From positions 697,883 to 761,882 of the forward strand of contig JAHRYN010000001.1 in NCBI GenBank assembly GCA_020621405.1: a stretch of 64,000 nucleotides of DNA, in the 5' to 3' direction. The translations under genes were made by a program, and so were the position numbers. Source of the DNA: Betaproteobacteria bacterium (GTDB taxonomy: Bacteria > Pseudomonadota > Gammaproteobacteria > Burkholderiales > Rhodocyclaceae). Below are positions 1-8,356 of the stretch, one piece after another. The stretch's first letter is position 1, and each line of letters begins with the position of its first letter. Under the pieces are notes generated by a model. It saw only the letters and a program-made list of their open reading frames with translations, was not told where the DNA came from and ran no database searches.

Positions 1-795
1 CAAGCTGCGGCCAAAGAAGCCTTTGCTCAAACACAGGCCTCACGATACGAGCAGCTTTTATCGGTGCGCGGTACCAGCGAAGAAACGGTTGTCACCAAGC
101 GACAGGAGCTGGCTGTGGCGAGTGCGGTGTTGGCCGCCTCGCGAGAAGATATCGTGCGTCTGCGCGCAGAGTTGGAAGCGCTACGCGCTCAACGCGGAAA
201 CCTGAGGTTGGTGGCTCCGGTCGCCGGGCTGGTGGCCGTACGCGACGCCGACCCAGGCACCACGGTGGTTGCTGGGCAGGCCGTAGTTGAAGTGATCGAC
301 ACCGCAAGCCTGTGGGTCGATACGCGCTTCGATCAAATCAGTGCCGAGGGGCTGGCAACAGGACGTCCAGCCAAGATCGTTCTGCGATCACGGCGATCTC
401 AGGGAGTGGCGGGACACGTACTGCGCATCGAGCCTCGTGCCGATGCCGTGACCGAGGAAACCCTGGCAAAAATCGCTTTCGATGCGCCTCCGGTACCGCT
501 TCCGCCACTGGGTGAGTTGGCGGAGGTGACTGTGCAACTGGGCGAACTGCCTGCCGCGCCGACCATCTCCAATGCCGCGATTCGGACAGTCGATGGACAA
601 CGCGGTGTATGGACGCTGGTTGATGGAGGTTTAACGTTCACGCCGGTCGTGTTGGGGCGCTCCAGTCTTGATGGCCTGGTTCAGGTGGTCAAAGGCTTGA
701 GCGTTGGCGAACAGGTCGTGCTCTACAGCGAAAAGGCACTCAGCGCCAAGAGCAGGATTCACATCGTCGAGCGTCTGCCAGGAGTCACGCCGTGA
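1..795 (+). CDS. Periplasmic adaptor (HlyD/MacA type) of an ABC efflux system, 5' truncated by window edge
   Basis: The reading frame is open from base 1, so the true start lies outside the window. About 264 residues are present. The first part is a coiled-coil-like helical stretch rich in Ala, Glu and Arg. It is followed by a lipoyl/barrel-sandwich half (a VAPVAGLVA segment near base 211) and a beta-barrel region, which is the usual order for membrane fusion proteins. Such proteins bridge an inner-membrane transporter to an outer-membrane channel. The stop overlaps the permease start (GTGA, 792-795), so the two are translationally coupled. The permease, ATPase and NodT-type channel that follow support the assignment. 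The substrate cannot be told from sequence. Confidence 0.85.
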   Translation, partial: QAAAKEAFAQTQASRYEQLLSVRGTSEETVVTKRQELAVASAVLAASREDIVRLRAELEALRAQRGNLRLVAPVAGLVAVRDADPGTTVVAGQAVVEVIDTASLWVDTRFDQISAEGLATGRPAKIVLRSRRSQGVAGHVLRIEPRADAVTEETLAKIAFDAPPVPLPPLGELAEVTVQLGELPAAPTISNAAIRTVDGQRGVWTLVDGGLTFTPVVLGRSSLDGLVQVVKGLSVGEQVVLYSEKALSAKSRIHIVERLPGVTP

Positions 796-1994
796 TCAGT
801 CTGGCCGGGCGCGACATCCTCCACGCCTGGGGGAAATTCATCTTTACTGGCATCGGCCTGGGCCTGCTGATTGGCGTCACGCTGACCATGGCAGGTGTGT
901 ATCGCGGCATGGTGGATGACGGCAAGGTGCTGCTGGACAACAGTGGTGCCAACTTGTGGGTGGTACAGAAAGACACTCTGGGCCCTTATGCCGAGTCTTC
1001 CAGCATTCCCGATGATCTGTGGCGCAGCATCCGCACCCTGCCAGGCGTGGCAGAGGCCGCCAATGTGACCTACCTGACCATGCAGGTCGGAAGAGGTCAA
1101 AAAGATGTGCGCGTCATGGTCGTAGGCATCGCGGCAGGCGAACCGGGAACATCGGGTTGGCCGCCACAACTGGTCGCGGGACGCCAGATCACGCGTGGCC
1201 ACTACGAGGCGGTGGCGGATATCGCCACAGGGTTTCGGCTGGGCGACGAGGTGAACATCCGCCGCAACCGTTACACGGTCGTCGGCCTGACGCGCCGCAT
1301 GGTGTCCTCCAGTGGCGATCCCATGGTGTTCATTCCGCTCAAGGACGCGCAGGAAGCGCAGTTCCTCAAAGACAACGACGCCATCCTGATGCAGCGTCGC
1401 CGCACCGAAGCCAATCGTGCCTTCAACCGCCCCGCCGTACCTGGACTGCTCGATGCGGTGATTGCTTCACAAACCAGCAACAACTCCGTCAATGCGGTGC
1501 TGGTTCGCATCCAACCTGAGTACTCACCACGGGAAGTAGCCGAACCGATACGGCGCTGGAAGCGGCTTACGGTCTATGACCGCGCGCAGATGGAAGAGAT
1601 TCTGGTGGGCAAGCTCATCGCCACATCAGCCAGGCAAATCGCCATGTTCCTGGTGATTCTGGCCGTTGTCAGCGCAGCCATCGTGGCGTTCATCATCTAC
1701 ACGCTGACGATGGACAAAATTCGTGAAATCGCGGTGCTCAAGCTCATTGGCACCCGCAACCGCACCATCGCGGGAATGATCTTGCAGCAGGCCCTGGTGC
1801 TCGGCGTCATCGGTTTCGTCGTTGGCAAGATTACGGCGACCTTCGCTGCACCCCTGTTTCCCAAGTACGTGTTGCTAACGCCCATTGATTCGATTCTGGG
1901 CTTCGTCGCAGTGCTGGTTATTTGTGTTCTGGCCAGCATCGTCGCCATCCGTATGGCGTTGAAGGTCGATCCGGCCGAAGCGATTGGAGGCTGA
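792..1994 (+). CDS. ABC transporter permease, FtsX/MacB/DevC type
   Basis: This 400-residue inner-membrane protein has one membrane segment near the N-terminus (about residues 15-35), a long periplasmic domain (about 40-270) and three closely spaced C-terminal membrane segments. That is the topology of FtsX-like permeases working in MacAB-TolC-like efflux or lipoprotein export. It starts with GTG overlapping the adaptor stop. The C-terminal DPAEAIGG resembles the usual DPxEALR-like ending of the family. It is expected to dimerise with the ATPase encoded 2 bases downstream. The substrate is unknown. Confidence 0.88.
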   Translation: MISLAGRDILHAWGKFIFTGIGLGLLIGVTLTMAGVYRGMVDDGKVLLDNSGANLWVVQKDTLGPYAESSSIPDDLWRSIRTLPGVAEAANVTYLTMQVGRGQKDVRVMVVGIAAGEPGTSGWPPQLVAGRQITRGHYEAVADIATGFRLGDEVNIRRNRYTVVGLTRRMVSSSGDPMVFIPLKDAQEAQFLKDNDAILMQRRRTEANRAFNRPAVPGLLDAVIASQTSNNSVNAVLVRIQPEYSPREVAEPIRRWKRLTVYDRAQMEEILVGKLIATSARQIAMFLVILAVVSAAIVAFIIYTLTMDKIREIAVLKLIGTRNRTIAGMILQQALVLGVIGFVVGKITATFAAPLFPKYVLLTPIDSILGFVAVLVICVLASIVAIRMALKVDPAEAIGG

Positions 1995-1996
1995 AG

Positions 1997-2707
1997 ATGG
2001 CGGCGAAAGGCATTCACATCGAAGGCTTGAGCAAGCGCTACGGTGAAGGAGACACTGCGGTTCTCGCCTTGAAAAACGTGAACATGCAGGTTGCGCCGGG
2101 CGAGGTGGTGGGCCTGATCGGTCCTTCCGGTTCCGGCAAGAGCACATTGCTCAAATGCCTGGGAGCCGTGATTGACCCCACCGCCGGTCGCATGGTGCTG
2201 GACGACGAGGTGATTTTCGACGATGAATGGAAAGTGCGCGACCTGCGTGCCTTGCGCCGCGACAAGATCGGTTTCGTGTTTCAAGCGCCGTATCTGATCC
2301 CGTTTCTCGATGTCACCGATAACGTGGCGTTACTGCCGATGCTCGCGGGCGTCGGCAATGACGAGGCGCGAAAACGCGCTCTGGAACTGCTCACTGCGCT
2401 GGACGTGCAGCACCGTGCCAAGGCCATGCCGTCACAACTCTCCGGCGGAGAACAGCAGCGCGTGGCCATTGCTCGCGGCCTGGTCAATCGTCCGCCGGTG
2501 ATCCTCGCCGATGAGCCGACTGCACCGCTGGATTCGGTGCGCGCGCTGTCCGTCATCCGCATCCTCAACGACATGGCACGGCGCTTTGAAACCGCCGTCA
2601 TCGTCGTCACGCACGACGAAAAAATCATTCCAACCTTCAGGCGCATCTACCACATTCGTGATGGCGTTACGCACGAAGAAGCGGGTGAAGGACGGTCGTT
2701 CCAGTGA
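1997..2707 (+). CDS. ABC transporter ATP-binding protein, MacB/LolD family
   Basis: The protein is 236 residues from the ATG at 1997, which has GGAGG six bases upstream. A longer in-frame start at 1922 would overlap the permease and lacks family similarity. Visible motifs are Walker A GPSGSGKST (residues 42-50), the Q-loop region, the signature LSGGEQQR, Walker B VILADEPTAPLDS and the switch histidine in VVTHDE. This is a complete nucleotide-binding domain. It powers the adjacent FtsX-like permease in the cytoplasm. In the family the ADEPT motif is normally followed by GNLDS; here it is APLDS, as in DevA-like ATPases. Confidence 0.93.
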   Translation: MAAKGIHIEGLSKRYGEGDTAVLALKNVNMQVAPGEVVGLIGPSGSGKSTLLKCLGAVIDPTAGRMVLDDEVIFDDEWKVRDLRALRRDKIGFVFQAPYLIPFLDVTDNVALLPMLAGVGNDEARKRALELLTALDVQHRAKAMPSQLSGGEQQRVAIARGLVNRPPVILADEPTAPLDSVRALSVIRILNDMARRFETAVIVVTHDEKIIPTFRRIYHIRDGVTHEEAGEGRSFQ

Positions 2708-2748
2708 ACATTCATTCCCAGGAAATATTTCCCCCAGGAGTTACTGCC

Positions 2749-3225
2749 ATGAAAAGTATGATTTTTGCCTGCACAGTGCTTTCTGCACTCTTGATGAATC
2801 CGGCCTTCGCTGTCGACACGGGTCATGACCACCACCACGGAGAGCAGCCGACCAAGCTGCAACTTGATGCCGGAAAGAAATGGGAAACCGATGCGCCGCT
2901 GCGCCAGTCGATGGCTAAAATACGCCAGTCGCTCGCCAGTAGCCTGAAGGCCATTCATGCCAACCAGCTAACGCTGGCCAGGTACAACGAGCTGGCAAAG
3001 AATGTCGAAAGCTCCGTCTCCCGCATCGTTGCGCAATGCAAGCTGCCGCCTGCTGCAGACGCACAACTGCACATTATCGTGGCCGAGCTTATGTCAGGTG
3101 CAGAGTTGATGTCCGACCAGACCAACTCGGGCACGGCACGCAACGGGGCAGTCAAGGTGATCGAAGCCCTGAACCGCTACGGTCAATATTTCAATGACCC
3201 AGGCTTCAAGAAGCTGGGGCACTGA
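2749..3225 (+). CDS. Small exported His-rich protein of unknown function
   Basis: The ATG at 2749 is preferred because AGGAG lies at 2736-2740 and the encoded protein begins with a typical Sec signal peptide ending near AFA. An earlier in-frame ATG at 2704 would bury that signal. The mature part is about 137 residues, mostly helical, and starts with a metal-binding-like HDHHHGE segment. I do not recognise the family with certainty; a four-helix, cytochrome b562-like fold would fit the size and composition. Its position inside the efflux operon suggests a periplasmic accessory role, perhaps metal binding. That role is inference. Confidence 0.65.
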   Translation: MKSMIFACTVLSALLMNPAFAVDTGHDHHHGEQPTKLQLDAGKKWETDAPLRQSMAKIRQSLASSLKAIHANQLTLARYNELAKNVESSVSRIVAQCKLPPAADAQLHIIVAELMSGAELMSDQTNSGTARNGAVKVIEALNRYGQYFNDPGFKKLGH

Positions 3226-3244
3226 AGCCAGTCAAGGAAGTGCC

Positions 3245-4708
3245 GTGAAAGCGAACACCGCTGTCTGGACGCTGCTGACCGTTCTGCTGGCTGGCTGTGC
3301 CTCGGGCCCTGACTTCAAACGACCGGCACCGCCAGCCGCACCGAATTACACCGTAGCCCCCACGCCGGTGCAAAAAACCGCCTCGGTTGCAATACCTTTT
3401 GGGGAGGCGCAAACCCTCCAGACAGGTAGAGAGGTCAGTGTGGAATGGTGGCACAGTCTGGGGTCAGACAGGCTCGATGCGCTGATTGCACAGGCCTTAC
3501 AAAACAGTCCGACGCTGGCCTCCGCAAAGTCGACGCTGCGGCAGGCGCTGGAGCTTCATGCCGCGCAAACGGGATCGACGCTTTACCCCCAAGTCGATGC
3601 GAATGTCGGTGCGCAACGCCAACGGATGAGTCCCAGTGGTCTCGGATTGGCCGGCGATGCGCGCGAGTTCAGTCTTTACAACGCCAGTGTCGGAGTGCAT
3701 TACCGCCTCGATCTGGCCGGAGGGAATCGTCGTACGCTGGAAGCGCTGGCCGCTCGTGTGGACTACCGGAGCCATGAACTGGCAGGCGCGCAACTGACCC
3801 TTGCGGCAAATATCACCACCACCGCCATCGTCCGGGCAAAGCTCGCGGGGCAGCTTGCAGCAACAGAAGCAATGGTCGAAGCCCAGGACGAGCAGATCAA
3901 TGTCACCCGCGAGCGGGTGCGTCTTGGTCAGGCAGCGCCGGATGATTTGTCTGCACTGCAAATGCAGGTCGAACAAACCCGCTCCGGACTACCTCTGTTG
4001 CGCAAGCAGCTTGAACAAAGTGAGCATCTTCTTGCCACGCTTTCCGGTCAGGCTCCTGGCGACGCGAAGGTGCCGGATTTCACTTTGGCCGAGTTCAAAC
4101 TGCCAACCGAATTGCCTCTTGTGATGCCTTCTGATCTGGTGCGCAGACGGCCTGATATTCAGGCGGCAGAAGCATTGCTTCACGCGGCGAATGCCGAATA
4201 CGGGGTAGCGGTCGCCAATTTGTATCCTCAGATCAATCTCAGTGCCAGCCTTGGCTCGCAAGCGCTGACAACCGGGGCGCTTTTTGGCGGCAACTCCGCT
4301 GTTTGGAGTGTGCTGGGGCAATTGACCCAGCCACTGTTCAATCCCGGGCTACCCGCAGAAAAACGGGCATCGTTGGCAGCATTGGATGCCGCAGCGGCAA
4401 ACTATCAGGGCGTTGTGCTCGACGCTCTGCGCAACGTGGCGGACACATTGCGGGCACTGGAGCACGATGCACAGGCGTTGAGTTCACTCGCGCTTGCGGA
4501 TTCGGCCGCACAGTCCTCTCTTGAATCCATGGGGCGTCAATACGCGCTTGGCGCGGCCAGCTACACGCAATTGCTGATTGCAAGGCAGCAGACTCAACAA
4601 AGTAGCGTTGTATTGGTCGCAGCGCAGGCGCAACGGCTTGCCGACAGTGCTGCGCTATTTCAGGCGATGGGTGGTGGTTATGATGGATCGAAGGTCAAGC
4701 CCTACTGA
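3245..4708 (+). CDS. Outer-membrane efflux lipoprotein, NodT/OprM family
   Basis: The GTG at 3245 is chosen because AAGGAAG lies just upstream and because it yields a lipoprotein signal with the lipobox LAGC followed by ASGPDFKRP, the classic NodT-family start. The product is 487 residues with the two repeated outer-membrane efflux domains and helical hairpins. The segment PSDLVRRRPDIQAAE is a family hallmark. It should form the trimeric TolC-like exit duct for the adaptor and ABC transporter encoded upstream. It is the last gene of the operon. Confidence 0.92.
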   Translation: MKANTAVWTLLTVLLAGCASGPDFKRPAPPAAPNYTVAPTPVQKTASVAIPFGEAQTLQTGREVSVEWWHSLGSDRLDALIAQALQNSPTLASAKSTLRQALELHAAQTGSTLYPQVDANVGAQRQRMSPSGLGLAGDAREFSLYNASVGVHYRLDLAGGNRRTLEALAARVDYRSHELAGAQLTLAANITTTAIVRAKLAGQLAATEAMVEAQDEQINVTRERVRLGQAAPDDLSALQMQVEQTRSGLPLLRKQLEQSEHLLATLSGQAPGDAKVPDFTLAEFKLPTELPLVMPSDLVRRRPDIQAAEALLHAANAEYGVAVANLYPQINLSASLGSQALTTGALFGGNSAVWSVLGQLTQPLFNPGLPAEKRASLAALDAAAANYQGVVLDALRNVADTLRALEHDAQALSSLALADSAAQSSLESMGRQYALGAASYTQLLIARQQTQQSSVVLVAAQAQRLADSAALFQAMGGGYDGSKVKPY

Positions 4709-5109
4709 GCAACTTCGTTCCATCGGAACGCAACTGACCAGTGGATGAAATATGCCGAAACAGGGTCTGCCGGGTAATGGTGTCCGCTGTGGCCGGCAAA
4801 CCGGACACCCCTTGAATTGCTGCCTGAAGGCATGGCGTTCATATCCTTGGGGGCGCCAGCTTAATTGTTTTCGATGAATCACGTCACCCGAATGACATGA
4901 GAACGGGTGACCATGAAGGTCCGGGGTGCGGTGCCGGCGCCAGACATGAAAGCCGACTGATCAGGCGACGACGGGCGAGCACACCCCAGTGCGAACTGGC
5001 CACTCACCCGGAAGACACACCGGCTGGCGGGGCGAACCGGTGACGGGACCGGAATCCGGCCAGGCACCTCTGCACCGAAACCCCGCGATGAACGGATGGT
5101 GCGGCGCGC
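4709..5109. other. Intergenic region between efflux operon and cfa
   Basis: These 401 bases hold no convincing gene. The only structure seen is a perfect 8-bp inverted repeat, GGTGTCCG at 4779-4786 and CGGACACC at 4802-4809, separated by 15 bases. It sits 70 bases after the last efflux gene and could end that transcript, although no T-tract follows. Genes on both sides converge here. Confidence 0.5.
4779..4809 (+). terminator. Possible hairpin terminator after efflux operon
   Basis: The arms GGTGTCCG and CGGACACC pair perfectly over 8 bp with a 15-base loop. No U-tract follows, so intrinsic termination is uncertain. Confidence 0.3.
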
Positions 5110-6264
5110 TCAGGGACGGCGATAGCCGCCTTCGACACCGCGCGGCGACAGTACCCATTGCCAGAGCTGGATGTCGCGTGCGCGGAAGGCACCGGCGCTG
5201 GACAGCAGGTAGTAGCGCCACATGCGGCGGAAGCGCTCGCCGAGGCGTTCGCTGAACTGCGGCCAGGCAGCTTCGAAATTGGCATGCCAGGCCATCAGCG
5301 TGCGGTCGTAGTCGGCGCCGAAATTGTGCAGGTCCTCGACCACGAAGAGGTCGTCGAGCGCGTCGCCGATCTGCCCGACAGACGGCAGCTCGCCGTTGGG
5401 AAAGATGTGACGGTCCACCCACGGGTCGATCGCGCCGCGGCGCGTGTTCTTGCCTATGGTGTGCAGCAGGAACAGGCCGTCCGGCTGCAGGCAGCGTAGC
5501 ACCGACGACATGAAGATGCGGTAGTTCTTGTGGCCGACGTGTTCGAACATGCCGACGCTGGCGATGCGGTCGAAGCGCTCGTCGACCTCGCGGTAGTCCT
5601 GAAGGCGGAACTCGACCGGCAGGCCGGCATAGCGCTGGCGCGCCCATTCGACCTGTTCGCGCGACACCGTGACACCGACACACTCGACACCGTAATGCGC
5701 GGCGGCGTAGCCCATCAGGCTGCCCCAGCCACAGCCGATGTCGAGCAGCCGCATGCCCGGCTGCAGCCCCAGCTTGCGACAGATCAGGTCGAGCTTGGCG
5801 TCCTGCGCGGCAGCAAGATCGGCGGCGCCCTGCCAGTAGCCGCAGGTATAGGTCATGCGCGGGTCGAGCATGGCAGCGTAGAAATCGTTGCCGAGGTCGT
5901 AATGCCGCTCGCCGACCTGCCAGGCGCGGCGGCGCGTCTGCCGGTTGATCAGCCGGGCACCGAGCGCATGGACCAGTATGGCGGCCGGCTGCACCTGTTC
6001 GCCCAGGCGCGAGCGCAGCAGGCGGGCGAAGAATTCGTCGAGCTGTTCGGCGTCCCACTCGCCGTCCATATAGGACTCGCCCAGACCGAGGCTGCCCTGT
6101 GCCAGCACGCGCTCGGGCACCCCCGGCGCATTGAGCTGCATGTCCCACGGTGCCGGACCGTCGAGACGGATGCCGGCCTTGGCGAGCAGGCCGGAAAAGA
6201 CACGGTGTCTGGCTGAACGGGCGGCGTCGGACGACGCAGCGGGCTGAAGCGATTCGCGCAACAT
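5110..6264 (-). CDS. cfa: Cyclopropane-fatty-acyl-phospholipid synthase
   Basis: The enzyme transfers a methylene group from S-adenosylmethionine to unsaturated acyl chains of membrane phospholipids. The ATG at 6264 has GGGGAG about seven bases upstream and is preferred over an in-frame GTG at 6285. The 384-residue protein has an N-terminal substrate-binding region with YMDGEWD, the SAM motif LLDIGCGWGSL, and the segments GVTVSREQ, GMFEHVG and HTIGKN that are typical of the CFA synthase family. The length matches the usual 380-400. It stands alone and converges with the efflux operon. Confidence 0.95.
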   Translation of the reverse strand: MLRESLQPAASSDAARSARHRVFSGLLAKAGIRLDGPAPWDMQLNAPGVPERVLAQGSLGLGESYMDGEWDAEQLDEFFARLLRSRLGEQVQPAAILVHALGARLINRQTRRRAWQVGERHYDLGNDFYAAMLDPRMTYTCGYWQGAADLAAAQDAKLDLICRKLGLQPGMRLLDIGCGWGSLMGYAAAHYGVECVGVTVSREQVEWARQRYAGLPVEFRLQDYREVDERFDRIASVGMFEHVGHKNYRIFMSSVLRCLQPDGLFLLHTIGKNTRRGAIDPWVDRHIFPNGELPSVGQIGDALDDLFVVEDLHNFGADYDRTLMAWHANFEAAWPQFSERLGERFRRMWRYYLLSSAGAFRARDIQLWQWVLSPRGVEGGYRRP

Positions 6265-6523
6265 GGCGGCACTCCCCGGAGGCACGGACCCTGACGGTCC
6301 GGCGCCGGCGTCCGGGGCAGCCCGGCCCGACGCAATCCGGACTCAGTCTAGGACAACATCCGGCAACCGTGTGCGGTCGTCGTGCCCGTATTCCGGGATT
6401 CAGGCCGATCCGGTCGGGCGCTCTTGCGCGTTGCGGCATCGAAAGCGCCGGGGCGACCGCAGATTGGACGGCGGCTTCACGGCTGGCTATGCTCGCGCTC
6501 CCGAAAGATTGCGAGTGCCCACG

Positions 6524-7444
6524 ATGCACACGATAGACATCCGCGGCGAGCGCCTGCAGGCCGGCGCCGCCACACTGCGCAGCACGCTGTCCGAACTGCT
6601 CGACCGCCTGTACGCGCGCGACGGCGCGCTGGAACCCGGGCGCCTGCATGCGCTGGTGGTCACCGACGACATGCCGCACGCCGCATCCGGCGGCGCGCCG
6701 GCCGAAATGCCGCCGTTGCTCAGGCAGGACGACGGCAAGGGTTTCACGCTCTACCTGGCCGCCCCCTTCGTCGACCAGTCGCTGGCCGGCGAGGCCGATC
6801 AGCTGTTGCACTTGGTGCACGCACTGCACCGCGAACTGTGGCGGGCGCAGATTGCCGCCGGCGGCGCAGACACGGCACCGGCCGACGCACTCGCCGCGCA
6901 GTTCGCGCCGATCGCCGCGCTGATGCTGGACGAGTACCGCGCCAACCGCAGCAGCGCCTGGTCGCTGCCGGGCGACGCCGACCTGCTGCTGCCGCATCTG
7001 CTGCGCCTGCTCGACGAACTGCCGGTCGCCAGTGAGCGGGCGCTGGCCGACTACCGCATCGATGGCGATCTGGAAACGCTGGTCGGTCTGGGCGTCGCGC
7101 GACTGACCCACCTGATGCAGACCACCGCCTTCTGCATGGGCTATCTGGCCGGCCTGGGTCGCACGGCGGCCGACATTGCCCCGGAACTGCAGACCGGCAT
7201 CGCAGCATCGATGCTCGGGCGCGAATGGCCGCGCATTGCTGCACTGCTCGCCGGCGCGGCGGCCAGCGAAGGTGAGGCCCGCACGCTGCAGACCGACATG
7301 CTGCGCACGCGCGTCATCGCGGTACTCGGGCAGATGGGTCTGGGCGCCCGCCTCGGCCCGGACGGCACGGTCTGGATGGACGTCGCCGAAGCCTCGGCCC
7401 GCGCCACCGCCGAAGCGGTATCGCGTCTGGGACCGCTGCACTAG
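6524..7444 (+). CDS. Conserved-looking protein of unknown function, 306 residues
   Basis: I do not recognise this protein. The ATG at 6524 begins MHTIDIRGERL; the frame is open further upstream but that part overlaps the cfa promoter region. The product is soluble, Ala/Leu/Arg rich and probably mostly helical, with no signal peptide, membrane segment or clear catalytic motif. Codon use matches the chromosomal neighbours, so it looks like a real gene. It is divergent from cfa and followed by a strong hairpin. An alternative further upstream start cannot be excluded. Confidence 0.6.
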   Translation: MHTIDIRGERLQAGAATLRSTLSELLDRLYARDGALEPGRLHALVVTDDMPHAASGGAPAEMPPLLRQDDGKGFTLYLAAPFVDQSLAGEADQLLHLVHALHRELWRAQIAAGGADTAPADALAAQFAPIAALMLDEYRANRSSAWSLPGDADLLLPHLLRLLDELPVASERALADYRIDGDLETLVGLGVARLTHLMQTTAFCMGYLAGLGRTAADIAPELQTGIAASMLGREWPRIAALLAGAAASEGEARTLQTDMLRTRVIAVLGQMGLGARLGPDGTVWMDVAEASARATAEAVSRLGPLH

Positions 7445-7446
7445 CG

Positions 7447-7491
7447 CGCCGCAGCCCTTCGATCCGGAAGCTGCGTTGAAGGGCTGCGGCG
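7447..7491 (+). terminator. Strong 14-bp hairpin after the unknown gene
   Basis: CGCCGCAGCCCTTC at 7447-7460 pairs perfectly with its complement at 7478-7491 around a 17-base loop, directly after the stop at 7444. There is no T-tract, so it may be a transcript-end stabiliser rather than a full intrinsic terminator. Confidence 0.5.
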
Positions 7492-7578
7492 GCTGTCATT
7501 GCATCGCAAGAAAAGCTTCAATTTGCGATCAAGCCTCTGACATGTACCCGGACTAGCGTTAGTAGGCGGCAAGGAAAA

Positions 7579-7596
7579 GGGTCACGGACGTGACCC
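7579..7596. repeat. Inverted repeat in front of the FeeM-like gene
   Basis: GGGTCAC at 7579-7585 and GTGACCC at 7590-7596 form a 7-bp stem with a 4-base loop. The flanks GGCAA and TTGCC extend it imperfectly to 7570-7605. It lies 67 bases before the start at 7663 and could be an operator or a leader hairpin. Confidence 0.4.
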
Positions 7597-7662
7597 GCTT
7601 TGCCGACTGACACAAACCGGCGTGCCCCTGCCCGCCCGCCGGTCACCGCGCGAGGCCCGAGC

Positions 7663-8349
7663 ATGTCACCGCACATTCAGCACTACGCTGCCAACGACGT
7701 CCGCTTCATCGTCACGCCGTTCCGTCGCCCCCGGCAGCGGCTGACGCTGGTCGATGCACCGCCATCGCGGCCCGCACCGGCGATGGAATTCGCCATCGCC
7801 CGCAACGGAGACGATCTGGAAGCCGCCGCGGCTTTGGTCAGACGCTGCTATGGATGGCGCGGATACGAGCTCCGGCCGCAGGTATCCGCCGGCGGCGAAA
7901 CCACTTTGCTGGCCCGCTGCAACGGCGCGCTCGTCGGCACGCTCACGGTGCGCTGCGGCGTGCGGCAGCGCCTGCATGCCGAACACGGCTTTTCCGAACA
8001 GATCGGGGAACTGCGCCAGCGCGGCCGCCGGCTGGTCGAATACACGCGTTTCGCGATCGACCGGGAGGTGGCGGGACGGCTGGGCAGGGACACCGATCTT
8101 GCGCTGGAACTGATCCGCCGCGCGCTGCTGCTGGGTCGGGTCGCTCTGGCGGCGACCGACTGCGTGATCGAGGTCAATCCACGGCACGCCCGCTACTACC
8201 AGCGCGAATTCGGATTCCGCCCGTGCGGCACCGAGCGCACCTGCGAGCGGGTCGGCGCACCGGCCAGACTGCTGCATCTGAATCTGGACACGCCGCCCGA
8301 CTGCGTCGTCAATGACGCGGCCGGGCGACCGGGTCCGATGCTCAACTGA
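7663..8349 (+). CDS. FeeM-like N-acyltransferase (GNAT fold, autoinducer-synthase-like)
   Basis: The protein is about 228 residues from the ATG at 7663. From about residue 42 onward it has a GNAT-like core: LARCNGALVGTLTVR, VEYTRFAID and HARYYQREFGFR. These resemble N-acyl amino acid synthases of the FeeM group and the acyltransferases associated with PEP-CTERM/exosortase systems, which use acyl carrier protein thioesters. The first 40 residues are poorly conserved-looking. An earlier in-frame GTG-type start at 7600 is less likely. It is convergent with lapD, 8 bases away. The acylated substrate is unknown. Confidence 0.65.
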   Translation: MSPHIQHYAANDVRFIVTPFRRPRQRLTLVDAPPSRPAPAMEFAIARNGDDLEAAAALVRRCYGWRGYELRPQVSAGGETTLLARCNGALVGTLTVRCGVRQRLHAEHGFSEQIGELRQRGRRLVEYTRFAIDREVAGRLGRDTDLALELIRRALLLGRVALAATDCVIEVNPRHARYYQREFGFRPCGTERTCERVGAPARLLHLNLDTPPDCVVNDAAGRPGPMLN

Positions 8350-8356
8350 GGCTGCG

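Noticed and set aside
4961-7441. Open frame of 826 codons on the minus strand
   Set aside because: It runs out of frame through cfa and antisense to the unknown gene at 6524; composition is low-complexity and cfa motifs lie in another frame.
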